A DNA stretch of 64,000 nucleotides, from contig NZ_SLXO01000012.1 in the NCBI RefSeq assembly GCF_004341375.1, positions 1 to 64,000 of the forward strand, in the 5' to 3' direction. The notes beneath the pieces were generated by a model, which made no database searches, was not told the origin of the DNA, and saw only the letters and a program-made list of their open reading frames with translations. Of the stretch, positions 57,101 through 64,000 are shown in pieces. Each line of letters starts with the position of its first letter. Positions within the stretch are counted from its first letter, which is position 1. The stretch comes from Rhodothalassium salexigens DSM 2132. GTDB lineage: Bacteria; Pseudomonadota; Alphaproteobacteria; Sphingomonadales; Rhodothalassiaceae. The position numbers and the translations under genes are program-made.

Positions 57101-60100
57101 GTCGACGCGGCGACCGTCGACTATGTGGAGACCCATGGCACCGGCACGGCGCTCGGCGATGCCATCGAAGCCGCCGCCCTCGACGCCACCTATGGCGCCG
57201 CCCGGCGTGCCGGCGAGGACGGTGTCGATCCCTTGATGCTCGGCGCGGTCAAGGGCAGCGTCGGTCATCTGGACCCTGCTGCGGGCATTGCCGGCCTGAT
57301 CAAGACGGTGCTGTGCTTGGAACGCCGCCTGCTGCCGCCCGTGCCCGGCCTGGACCACGCCAACCCGGCGCTGGGGCTCGACCGTGCCGATGCGCCGCTG
57401 CGCGTGGTCGGCCATGCCGCCCCCTGGCCCCATCGGGGGCGGCCGGCGCGCGCCGGCGTCAGCGCGTTCGGCATTGGCGGCGTCAACGCCCATTTGGTGG
57501 TCGAGGAGGCGCCGGCGGTGCCGCCCCGCGCCGAGGCCGCGGCGCCGGGTGCGCAGTTGATCACCGTATCGGCCCGCAGCGCCGATGCCCTGCGTCGGCA
57601 GATTGCCGCGCTCGGTGCCTTGGCCGCGACGCCCGAGCCGCCGCCGTTGCCCGATTTGGCCCACGCTCTGCATGGGGCGCGCAGCGGCTTTGGCTTTCGC
57701 ACGGCGGTGCTGGCCGACGATCTGGAGCAGATGGCCGCCGCGTTGGCCGAAGCGAAGCCCGCGACCGGTCCGGTTGGCAGTGCGCCGCCGCTGATCCTGC
57801 TGTTTCCGGGACAGGGCGCACAGCATGCGGGTATGGCTGCCGGGCTGTACCGCTCGGTCGCGGCGTTTCGGGACGCCTTCGACGCCGCGGTGGCGGCCCT
57901 GGCGCCACATCTGGACCTGGACCTGGCCGCGCTGGCGCTGGGCGAGGGCGCCGCGGCGGGCCTGGTGGCCGACACCCGGCGCGCGCAGCCCTTGCTGTTC
58001 GCCGTTCAGTATGCGGCCGGTCGGGCCTGCCTGGACGCGGGCCTTCGGCCGTCGGCGCTGGTCGGCCACAGCGTCGGCGAGGTGGCGGCGCTGGCGTTGG
58101 CCGAGGCGCTGACGCTGGACCAGGCGGCCCGGTTGGTCGCCGTGCGGGCCGAGACCATGGCGACCGCGCCGGCCGGCAGCATGGCCGCGGTGTTCGAGGC
58201 GCCCGGCGCCCTCGACGCCCATCTCGACGCCGACGTGACGATCGCCGCGGTTAACGCCCCCCGTCTGAGCGTGATCGCCGGCCCCCGGGCGGCGCTGGCG
58301 CGGACGCTCGACCGGCTGGCGGCGGCGGGCATCGACTGCCGCCCGGTCAACGACCGATACGCTTTTCACCATCCTGTACTGGCCGAGGCCTCGGCGGCCT
58401 TGCGCGCCAGCCTTGCCGATCTGGTGCCGGCCGAGCCGCGGATTCCGGTGATCTCGACGCTGACCGGCAAGGCGGTGTCGCTGGCCCGCCGGGTCGATGG
58501 CGACTATTGGGCCGACCAGATACTGGCGGCGGTGCGGTTCGACCGGGCGCTGGCAACGGCGCTGGACGGAGCGCCGGCCACGCTGCTCGACCTGGGGCCG
58601 GGACGGGCGCTGGCGGCGGCGGCGGGCTTCGCCGACCTGCCCGCGCAGACCGAGCGGCTGGCGTTGATCGCCGAGCCCCAGGCGGCACCGGACGGTCGGG
58701 ACTGGCTCGATCTACTGGGCCGGCTGTGGTGCCGCGGCCATGAACTCGATTGGGCTCGGCTGAAGGCGCCGTCGGCGCGTCGTTGCGCCGTGCCCGCCTA
58801 CCCGTTCGACCGCCGCCGCCATTGGGTGGAGCCCGAGGCGAAACCGAGCGACACCGCCGCGGCGCCCCCACCGATCCGCGATTGGGGGTGGCGCCCGGTC
58901 TGGCGCCCGGTCCGCCTCGATCATGCCCGGTCGGGTCCGACCGGGGCGACCGCTCTGGACCCTGACGGCGCCGCAGCCATGGCGGTGTCCGGCGACGGGA
59001 CGCGCGGCCCGCGCGACGGTGCAATGGCGCTGGTGCTGGCATCGGCGGGCAATGATCGGGCGGCGGCGCTCGTGTCGGCCCTTGGGGCGGCGGGCTGGCG
59101 CGTGCGCCTGGTCTTGGCGGGGGAGGCCGCGGCCGAGGGTGACCGGGTCTGCCGGACCGACGCCGACGCCATGGCCGCCTTGATGACCGATTTGGCCAAG
59201 GCGGCGCCGGAGCGCGCGGCGGTGATCGATCTGGTCGACCGAGCCGGTGCACGGGACGGCATGACCGGCTATGCCGAGAGCGAGACCCTGCTGTCGGCGC
59301 TGGCGCGCGTCCGACGGCCGCGGACGCTGCGGCTGCTGCTGGTCTGTCCGGGCACCGCCGCCGCCGCGCCGGGGGACTGGCTGGCGCCGGCCAGCGCGTT
59401 GCGGCGCGGGCCGCTTTTGGCGGCCGTGCACGAGATCGCCGGCTTGGCGGCCGCGACGCTCGACCCCGGCGACGCCGGTGCCGATGCTCTCGCCGCGGCG
59501 GTGGCGGCCGAACTGGCCGGGCCGTTCGACGCCGCGCGGGTCGCCCTGCGCGGGGGCGAGCGTCTGGTGGAGGGGGTCGAGCCCCTATCCTTGACGCCGT
59601 CCGAAAGCGCGCCGCCTCCGGTCGAGACCGGGGCGGCCTATCTGATATCCGGAGCCGGCGGCGCCATTGCCGGTTTGTTGCGCGACCATGTGGCGGCGGC
59701 GGGCGGCGTGCCCGTGGGGCTCGCGCGCCGCCGGCCGACGGATGGCGACGCCTGGCCGCATCTGATCGTCGGCGATGTCGGCGAGCCATCGGCGTGGACC
59801 GCGGCGGTCGAGCGGATCGCCGCTGCCGGGTTGCGTCTGGCTGGGGTCGTGCATTTGGCCGGTGTCGCCGACGGAGGGTTGCTGGCCAGACGGACGCCGG
59901 CGGGGGCGGCGCCTGTGCTGGCGCCCAAGGTGGCCGGCCTGGATGCTCTGCTCGCCGCCCTCGACGGCCGGGCGATCGACTGGGTGCTGGCCGCGTCGTC
60001 GCTGACCGCGGTCGCGGGCGCGCCGGGGCAGAGCGCCTATTGCGCCGCCAACGCCTATCTCGACGCCGTGGCCGAGGCGCGGGCGCTGGAGACTGCGGCG

Positions 60101-61429
60101 CGGCCTTTGGTCCGGGCGGTCGATCTGGCGCCCTGGCGCGACCGGGGGATGGCGGCGCGCTCGCCCGCCGCCCGCGAGCACTCAAGCGGCGCCGGGGTGA
60201 TCGCCGACACCGACGCCCCGACCTTGTTCGACGCCCTGCTGGCGACCCGGGCGCCGCGCTTGATCGTGGCGCCCGGGCCGGTGGCGGCGCCGACCTGTTG
60301 CCCGGCGACCGTGGCGGCGGATGCCCCGGCGATCGTCGCGGATCTGGGGTCTGGCGATCTTGGCGACGCCGTGCTGGCGGGAGTGCGCACGGTCCTCGGA
60401 CGGCCCGACCTGACGCCGGTGGACGACTTCTTCGCCGCCGGTGGCACGTCGCTCCAGGCGGTGCGTCTGGCCGGGCTGCTGTCCGAGACCACCGGCCGCC
60501 CGGTCGACCCCGGTGCCGTGCTGTCCCATCCCACGGCGGCGGATCTGGCCCGGGCGCTGACCGACGGTGAACGCGGTGCCGCCGGCACCGATGACGGCTC
60601 CGATGATGGCGGCGCGCTGGTTGGGCTGGCGACGCCGGGGGGGCACGGGCCACCGCTGGTCTTGGTTCACCCGGTGGGCGGCGACCTGTTCCTCTATCGT
60701 CCCCTGGCCGGACGGCTTGGCGTGCCCGCCGCCATCTACGGGCTGCGCGCGACCGATGACGGCGGCGACATCGTCGCTATGGCGACCGCCTATGCCGCCC
60801 TGATCGAGGGCCATTTCGGCGACCAGCCGGTGGCCCTGGCCGGATCGTCGTTCGGTGGCATGGTGGTCTATGAGATGCTGTGCCAGCGCGCCGATGCCGG
60901 TCTGGCCCCGACGCCGGCGGTGCTGATCGACACGCCGGGGCCGCAGGACGTGGACGCCGGCCTTGCCGACGACGCGGCGATCTACGCCTATCTGGCCCGG
61001 TCGGCGGGGCTGGCGGTGGCCGGCGACCCCGGCCACTGGGCGGACCTCCCACCCGACGCCCGCGCCTCGACCCTGGCCGAGGCGGCCGCCGGCGCCGGGG
61101 TCGATCTGGACGCCCGCGCGGTGCGCCGGTTCGTCGCCCGCTTTCGGGCCAATCAGGCGGCCATGGCGGCCTATGCGCCGCGACCCTTCGACGGGCCTTT
61201 GACCTTTATTCTGGCCGCCGAGCGGCGCTACGGCGTCGATCCAATGCGCCCCCAGGCGGCTTGGGCGGCGCTGTGCCCGTCGCTCACCGTTCTGAATTGC
61301 CCTGGCGACCACATCTCGATCCACGAGCCGCCGCAGGTGGACCGGCTGGCACGCCTGCTCGATCAGGAGCTTGGCAGGGGCGCTGCGACCGGGGCGCCGG
61401 TGGCGCCCAAGGCGGCGGTCGGAGGCTGA
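51137..61429 (+). CDS. Hybrid NRPS-PKS with N-terminal YqcI/YcgG domain
   Basis: 3430 residues; GTG 51137 is used (GGAGGG upstream). Order by pattern: YqcI/YcgG domain (10-250; YPCHFGYRAESRGEIYY, ARHQFFVVGAAPSY), TubC-type docking (258-316), C (353-788; motif AHLICDA, first His lost), an unassigned segment (800-1010), A (1013-1555; FTSGSTGAPKG, YGPTETTIW), PCP (S1624), KS (C1864 in TACSTA, plus ETHGTGT and GSVGH), AT (S2312 in GHSVGE; YAFH), KR with structural subdomain (2580-3012; Y2968), ACP (S3105), TE (S3238 in GSSFGG, GDHISIH). Pocket residues read D-I-V-Q-C-G-L-I-W-K, close to the glycine code. YqcI/YcgG relatives (GntA, HrmI/BelK) are haem-dependent N-oxygenases. A single-module product, released by TE, is expected. 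Confidence 0.92.
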   Translation: MSRPFDADPVALPARWHDRVLVPTLAADTPPRPWVERVYAQYRARLTDKRYPCHFGYRAESRGEIYYAFLDAGEEARLAEALSAFIHVWGGSPAVRNNLAVFLEPCARLDHRAYGDRFWRLLGDLQAADPAPADASTRLAPDDALWEFEFARHQFFVVGAAPSYARRLSRNLGDAQVLLFQPRSVFMDHATGALIDDKARDTVRTRLGAWDSVAPHRDLGVYGDADNLEWRQYFLADDDQRLYDRCPLVAAPRAPAVADDPGALVARVEARGGRISATGDRLRIEAPTGAIDADLRTALADAKPALLAHLRAGAATGDATGPGGRGAAAERGEQGAPGVPADQGTPGDPGDAPLTFAQEPFVYLSQLGMAGDAYPIQSIQRLPRPVDADLAARALGAVIAWQPALRTHVVDRDQIPRQRVAAAVPLPFYVSDLSALDPDARQVALTERLTQLRQTPFDLARPPLFRFDCIRLGPDDHVIAFHAAHLICDADALDLLFTHLLAAYEALAAGRAPSLPPLTLDLAALARRQKAALRGGAYAAHLSYWREKVRGLAPVLPALGRAERCGDTAAVSADVTLDRSMLDAVDAFCRRHRLARSVLCQGAFQLLLAARTGLRDVTILTPVAARDEAAAPALIGNLTHNLVARLRFRGDEPVATILARAQREQAQILRHKAVPIEVVAQFLLKSGGRRHDLERLSKVAFNYIDADRRPGGGALVPADAPSPRTPRAHVVFDLMAIVVRRGGGLSITVEARRAVFGAAAVARLAEDYAAFLSLMLAAAETGFDDLVARAGDRLAGPVARPRTSAAVAIAGLPPAERAPTDDLPAPLRLPHDLVVGDRVSRGVAVDADLSVAALLGRAARVLAYLAGVGGTVGLPVSDGAGDAGGLWVEDVDATTAEGGRLVLGPVSSPGTERPVSTGYGVCAVVHRDGLDATPRPLDPGDGVRFDIGLDAAGVAALRVVGRAGVVDAMRLPERLAVAPETHGVLLGDERDRLRTAGFTPPLARPAIAAERSLADRVKAVAVDDPDRPAVIADAGGFSYGALWAAAGRLHGHLSDRGLEPGDRVVLPVGRSPQAPLAMLACLMAGMPFVAVDPTQPAARLAAGVRAADPALVLTGFGAAADRAAAGEALAHLPRLDIRDAALRPARTAPTPVLPAADALAYILFTSGSTGAPKGVPVTRAAFDGLLSALIASDLVSGPETLLAVTPLFFDIALVDYGLPLATGGTVVMADDRAVAEPERLIARLTGAPSDRAPGSADRSEPAQPPAQPPVSRSAVAAPAITMMQATPSLWSALVAAELPDVAIKALCGGEPLSARLAGDLSARVAGLWNLYGPTETTIWSTAARLDTVPDDPVPVGRPLPGTRVAVVDPHGRSVPPGRPGELIVGGEGVSPGYLGRVDPARFGRWRAFVRDVGDMGGDAGTAADAAAAGDAVWAFRTGDRALLGADGQWRCLGRLDGQVKVNGQRLELGEVEHAALALPGIAAAAAGLYQTPAGPALALAVEAAGPAASAGSPTAADLRDHLARHLPPFAIPGALTRVDRLPRLANGKLDRAGAVALATADQAAGAGASAGAKGSGGAGGGGLPGANGPVSAAVRARVRAAWVEVLGRRDIGDDDTFFDVGGTSLALAALRRRLGDAFGRLPDMADLFSLPTVALQAALLDTPAHPAANAAAGRQPVATRLAPPVAGRRAAGDDAIAIVGMAGRFPGAADLDAFWDLIVDGGCGLAPVPDPAADPLSGLPGYVPMAGSLGDVDRFDAGFFSLSAQEARLLDPQHRLLLSLAQHAFDDAGLAPASVGGPGDTSVGVFTGVGISAYLVRNLLQAPETLKGVSPFEVLYGVEKDYAASRLAYQFGLTGPCQTIATACSTALVCIHHARRSLLAGECRMALAGAVKITVPEARGYLAAPGGIVSASGRCRPFDAAADGTVFANGGGLVALKRLDDALADGDRVRAVIRGSAVNNDGAVKAGYTAPSQTGQAAVIRDALAAAGVDAATVDYVETHGTGTALGDAIEAAALDATYGAARRAGEDGVDPLMLGAVKGSVGHLDPAAGIAGLIKTVLCLERRLLPPVPGLDHANPALGLDRADAPLRVVGHAAPWPHRGRPARAGVSAFGIGGVNAHLVVEEAPAVPPRAEAAAPGAQLITVSARSADALRRQIAALGALAATPEPPPLPDLAHALHGARSGFGFRTAVLADDLEQMAAALAEAKPATGPVGSAPPLILLFPGQGAQHAGMAAGLYRSVAAFRDAFDAAVAALAPHLDLDLAALALGEGAAAGLVADTRRAQPLLFAVQYAAGRACLDAGLRPSALVGHSVGEVAALALAEALTLDQAARLVAVRAETMATAPAGSMAAVFEAPGALDAHLDADVTIAAVNAPRLSVIAGPRAALARTLDRLAAAGIDCRPVNDRYAFHHPVLAEASAALRASLADLVPAEPRIPVISTLTGKAVSLARRVDGDYWADQILAAVRFDRALATALDGAPATLLDLGPGRALAAAAGFADLPAQTERLALIAEPQAAPDGRDWLDLLGRLWCRGHELDWARLKAPSARRCAVPAYPFDRRRHWVEPEAKPSDTAAAPPPIRDWGWRPVWRPVRLDHARSGPTGATALDPDGAAAMAVSGDGTRGPRDGAMALVLASAGNDRAAALVSALGAAGWRVRLVLAGEAAAEGDRVCRTDADAMAALMTDLAKAAPERAAVIDLVDRAGARDGMTGYAESETLLSALARVRRPRTLRLLLVCPGTAAAAPGDWLAPASALRRGPLLAAVHEIAGLAAATLDPGDAGADALAAAVAAELAGPFDAARVALRGGERLVEGVEPLSLTPSESAPPPVETGAAYLISGAGGAIAGLLRDHVAAAGGVPVGLARRRPTDGDAWPHLIVGDVGEPSAWTAAVERIAAAGLRLAGVVHLAGVADGGLLARRTPAGAAPVLAPKVAGLDALLAALDGRAIDWVLAASSLTAVAGAPGQSAYCAANAYLDAVAEARALETAARPLVRAVDLAPWRDRGMAARSPAAREHSSGAGVIADTDAPTLFDALLATRAPRLIVAPGPVAAPTCCPATVAADAPAIVADLGSGDLGDAVLAGVRTVLGRPDLTPVDDFFAAGGTSLQAVRLAGLLSETTGRPVDPGAVLSHPTAADLARALTDGERGAAGTDDGSDDGGALVGLATPGGHGPPLVLVHPVGGDLFLYRPLAGRLGVPAAIYGLRATDDGGDIVAMATAYAALIEGHFGDQPVALAGSSFGGMVVYEMLCQRADAGLAPTPAVLIDTPGPQDVDAGLADDAAIYAYLARSAGLAVAGDPGHWADLPPDARASTLAEAAAGAGVDLDARAVRRFVARFRANQAAMAAYAPRPFDGPLTFILAAERRYGVDPMRPQAAWAALCPSLTVLNCPGDHISIHEPPQVDRLARLLDQELGRGAATGAPVAPKAAVGG

Positions 61430-61467
61430 CAACCGGCGCTGCTTGGGGAGGGGCCGTTGCGACCGGA

Positions 61468-63975
61468 TCAGGGATCGTCGCGGGACCGGGCGCGTGTCGT
61501 CGGGCGCAGCGTCAATCGGTGCTGCGCCGGGCCGGCGGCCATGGGCTCGGGCGCGCCGGCGATCCAGGCCGCTTGCCCGCGCCCATAGAAGGGCGAGCGC
61601 GGATTGCTCGTCACGCCGCCCGACAGCGACAACAGCGCCGTGGCGTCCCGGCCCGGTGCGGCGACCATGCGCACCACCGGGCCGTGGTCAGGTGTTTGCG
61701 CCAGGATGGTATGGCGATCGCCCGGCAAGGCGACGCTCTCCATGTCGGTGAACGGTTTCAAAAACGGAAAAAACGGCGCCATCGGATGGCCCATGGCGAG
61801 CCGGTTCTGCTGGCCCCAGCGCTGACCCGACCGGGCCGCGTCGAGCGCTGCGGCAATCGCGCGGTCGATCCGCTCGCGGCGATCGGCCCAGGGTGTGGCC
61901 GCCGGCACGTCGAGCGCTGCGAACCATTGACCGAGCGGCACCTCGCCATGGTCGCCGAGTTCGTCGGCCTCGAAGTCGGGATAGCGCCTCCGAACGGCCT
62001 CGGTCACCGGGGCGAACAGCTCGGCGCGGAGCGTGTCCCGGAACGCCTTGATCGCCGGGTAGCTGCGCGAGTCGGTTCTGGCCTGACCGTCCCACGCGCG
62101 CAGCCGTGCCAGGGTTGCGCGGGTCGAGCCGGCGAGGGCCGGCCGGGCCTCGATGGCGGCGACCAGACGGTCGCGCCATAGCTGCATCAGGGGGGCCGCC
62201 GGGTCGGTCTGGATCGCCAGCATGGCGGCTTCGTCGAACCGGTCCCGAGCGCCGAGGCGCGTGGCGATGCGCCCGGCGCGCGCGCCCAGAATATAGAATC
62301 CATCGCCAAGCCGGGCCAGATCGGCACCGCCCACCACGCGGTTATTGGCGGTCCAGAGCCGGTCGGCACCGCGCCGGACGGGGACCGCCTCGCTTGCCAA
62401 CAGACCGCGCCACCGGGCGCTCGGATCGGTGGACAGGCGCGGCAGCCGGCTATAGGCGCCGCGCCGGTCCGGCAGCGTGCCGGCGATGGTCCAGCCGATG
62501 GCGCCGGCCCGGTCGCCGACGACGAAATTCTGCGCCGGTAGCCCGGCGCCAGCGACCCGGGCCAGGGCGGCGTCGGTATGGGCGGCGGTCTCCAGGCCCA
62601 ACAGGTCGAGCGTCACGGCCCCGGGCTTGTGCGCGGTCCATGATTGGGCCACGCGCGCGCCGTCCAGCCCCCGGGCCAGCAAGGGGCCGAACACCGTCTC
62701 GTGTACGGTCATGGTCTGCGCGGGGCCGCCCTTGACCTGGATCGTTTCGGTTGCGGTGGCGATGCGGTGGGGCCGGCCGTCGGCGGTGCGATAGGTGTCG
62801 GCGTCGTCGGCGTCGTCGGCCGCCAGGACCACCAGGTCGGTCATGTCGGCGGCGCTGTTGGAGACGCCCCAGGCGATCCGGTCGGTGGCGCCGATGACGA
62901 AGGTGGGAAACCCCGGCAGGGTCACGCCGGAGACCCGCACCCGGTCGCCGTCGTCGCGCCCATAGTCGAGAGCCAGCGGCAGGAACGGATTGGGCAGCAT
63001 GAACGCCAGGTGCAGATCGCTGGCGACCAGGGCGCGGCCGTCGTCGGTCAGGGCGCCGCTCACCGCCCAGGCGTTGCTGCCGTTGCGCGCCGCCGGCGTC
63101 GGACGCGACCGGACCGGCGGCGCCCCAGTGGCTGCAGGGCGGGCTGCGTCGGCATCGGCGTCGGCATCGGCGTCGGCGTCGGGCGGCGCGGCGGTTGGCA
63201 GCGGGGCGGTGGGCAGCGGGGCGGCGGCGATGCGTGTTCCGTCCAGTGCCGCGTCCCAGCGTGGCGAGCCGCGCGGTGCCAGGAAGGGCGCATAGTCGGG
63301 GCCGAGCGCCCGGTAGAGATAGGTCAGATTGCGTTCCTGGCTGGCGTCGGCGTCCTGAAGCGACAGATACATGGCGTAAACGGTGAGCAGCGTATCCTCG
63401 GCCGCCCAACGCGCCGGTTCAGTACCCAGCAGCATGTATTCGAACGGCGGCGCGTCGAGTGCTGCGAGGCCGGCGCGCACCCCCCGTCCATAGGCGTCGA
63501 GCACCCGGCGCTGGCTATCGGGCAGGGCGTCAACCGCCCGGTGTGCCCGCAAGCGGAAGCGGTGTCGGCGCATGTCGCGGTCCACCTCCACAAGCCCGGC
63601 GCCGAACAGGGCGGCCAGTTCACCGGCGGCGATCCGCCGGCTAAGATCCATCTGAAAGAAGCGTTCCTGCGCGTGCAGGAACCCGGTGGCGAAGGCCGCG
63701 TCGGCGCGGCTGGCCGCCGTGATCGTGGGACGACCGCGGGCGTCGCGGGCGATGGTTGCAGGCTGGCGCAGGCCGGCCACATCGCGCGTGCCGTCCAATT
63801 GGGCGCGGCTTGCATCCATGCGCTCGACCAACAGGAACAGGCCGAGGCCGCCGGCGAGCACCAGCAGCCCGAGCCCCCCGGCAAGGCCCAGGGCGATGCG
63901 GCGGCGCCACCGGCGCGGCGCGCGGCGAGTGGGCGTGGCGGTCGGGATGCGGCGGGTATCAAGCGGCCGTTGCAT
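61468..63975 (-). CDS. Membrane-anchored Ntn-hydrolase acylase (penicillin acylase/PvdQ type)
   Basis: 835 residues. An N-terminal helix (about 27-50) serves as signal or anchor. The alpha-chain part is followed by a spacer with an Asp-Ala repeat (about 266-277) and the autoproteolytic site: NGSNAWAVSG, with S300 becoming the beta-chain N-terminal nucleophile. Later GVSNSAADMTDLV, TANNRVVGG and WGQQNRLAMGHP match the family. Such enzymes remove fatty acyl groups from siderophores, homoserine lactones or N-acylated prodrugs in the periplasm. Its position 38 bases past the synthase stop, convergent, suggests it deacylates the exported lipopeptide. Confidence 0.88.
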   Translation of the reverse strand: MQRPLDTRRIPTATPTRRAPRRWRRRIALGLAGGLGLLVLAGGLGLFLLVERMDASRAQLDGTRDVAGLRQPATIARDARGRPTITAASRADAAFATGFLHAQERFFQMDLSRRIAAGELAALFGAGLVEVDRDMRRHRFRLRAHRAVDALPDSQRRVLDAYGRGVRAGLAALDAPPFEYMLLGTEPARWAAEDTLLTVYAMYLSLQDADASQERNLTYLYRALGPDYAPFLAPRGSPRWDAALDGTRIAAAPLPTAPLPTAAPPDADADADADADAARPAATGAPPVRSRPTPAARNGSNAWAVSGALTDDGRALVASDLHLAFMLPNPFLPLALDYGRDDGDRVRVSGVTLPGFPTFVIGATDRIAWGVSNSAADMTDLVVLAADDADDADTYRTADGRPHRIATATETIQVKGGPAQTMTVHETVFGPLLARGLDGARVAQSWTAHKPGAVTLDLLGLETAAHTDAALARVAGAGLPAQNFVVGDRAGAIGWTIAGTLPDRRGAYSRLPRLSTDPSARWRGLLASEAVPVRRGADRLWTANNRVVGGADLARLGDGFYILGARAGRIATRLGARDRFDEAAMLAIQTDPAAPLMQLWRDRLVAAIEARPALAGSTRATLARLRAWDGQARTDSRSYPAIKAFRDTLRAELFAPVTEAVRRRYPDFEADELGDHGEVPLGQWFAALDVPAATPWADRRERIDRAIAAALDAARSGQRWGQQNRLAMGHPMAPFFPFLKPFTDMESVALPGDRHTILAQTPDHGPVVRMVAAPGRDATALLSLSGGVTSNPRSPFYGRGQAAWIAGAPEPMAAGPAQHRLTLRPTTRARSRDDP
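63148..63182. repeat. Asp-Ala coding repeat in acylase spacer
   Basis: Repeats of GCGTCG/GCATCG encode alternating Asp-Ala in the predicted excised spacer between the acylase alpha and beta chains. A freely variable length here would be tolerated because the spacer is normally removed. Confidence 0.6.
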
Positions 63976-64000
63976 AGGGCACCTGTGGGAAAAAGCGCAG

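Noticed and set aside
52412-58372. Very long minus-strand open frame opposite the synthase
   Set aside because: GC-rich coding DNA leaves the antisense frame open; its translation is Arg/Gly/Gln-rich without motifs, while the plus strand shows a continuous set of NRPS/PKS motifs.
1-64000. tRNA, rRNA genes and CRISPR arrays
   Set aside because: No cloverleaf-like, rRNA-like or regularly spaced repeat sequence was noticed by reading; a dedicated scan was not possible.

Overview
This is a GC-rich window with dense, well-packed genes, ATGA-type start/stop overlaps and several GTG/TTG starts. Gene content (TIGR02186/TauE pair, three-TM GTA-type holin, PHB-depolymerase-like lipoprotein, many TonB/RND/TetR genes) points to an alphaproteobacterium, most likely Rhodospirillales-like; this is inference from gene content, not from a marker gene. 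No rRNA, tRNA or CRISPR array was seen.

Left flank (1-3.2 kb): a half-size ABC transporter (minus strand) behind a Fur-like box, with the first codons of a following gene running off the left edge. Next come a transposase remnant and a conspicuously AT-richer hypothetical gene, which together look like a small acquired patch.

Housekeeping core (3.2-33 kb): zincin-type metallopeptidase, PPP-family phosphatase, DinG/Rad3-type helicase, two small membrane proteins, a TonB-dependent receptor with a Fur/Zur-like box, biotin genes (bioB divergent from bioF-bioD), a DECR-type SDR reductase, a sulfur locus (a TusA-fold protein lacking its cysteine, TauE/SafE permease, TIGR02186 protein), a sirtuin, a holin, a lipoprotein, a TetR regulator divergent from an RND pump, dTDP-sugar genes (rfbB-rfbD-rfbA, no rfbC), two related proteins with nitrile-hydratase-like-leader features (one ending in a Cys/Gly-rich tail) closed by a clear rho-independent terminator, a SulP transporter, a UspA protein, an esterase lipoprotein and a VOC protein.

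Right half (33.3-64 kb): a hybrid lipopeptide/polyketide biosynthetic locus. Its centre is a 3430-residue synthase read as YqcI/YcgG - TubC-type docking - C - A (code close to glycine) - PCP - KS - AT - KR - ACP - TE. Around it are a fatty acyl-AMP ligase fused to an ACP, a P450, an HlyD adaptor plus an ABC/FtsX exporter with a c-type-cytochrome-like protein, a stand-alone condensation-like protein, an MbtH protein, a type II thioesterase, a GyrI-like secreted protein, a cupin-tailed protein, four exported Rid-fold proteins (five domains), and a membrane-anchored Ntn-hydrolase acylase of the PvdQ/penicillin-acylase type.

Working model (inference): FAAL-ACP supplies a fatty acyl group. The synthase joins it to an amino acid, probably glycine, possibly N-oxygenated by the YqcI/YcgG domain, and extends it with one malonate unit. 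The exporter moves the N-acylated product to the periplasm, where Rid-fold proteins and the acylase process it, a prodrug-like logic. The combination of a fused YqcI/YcgG domain, several exported Rid proteins without the catalytic arginine and an acylase is the most novel-looking system here.
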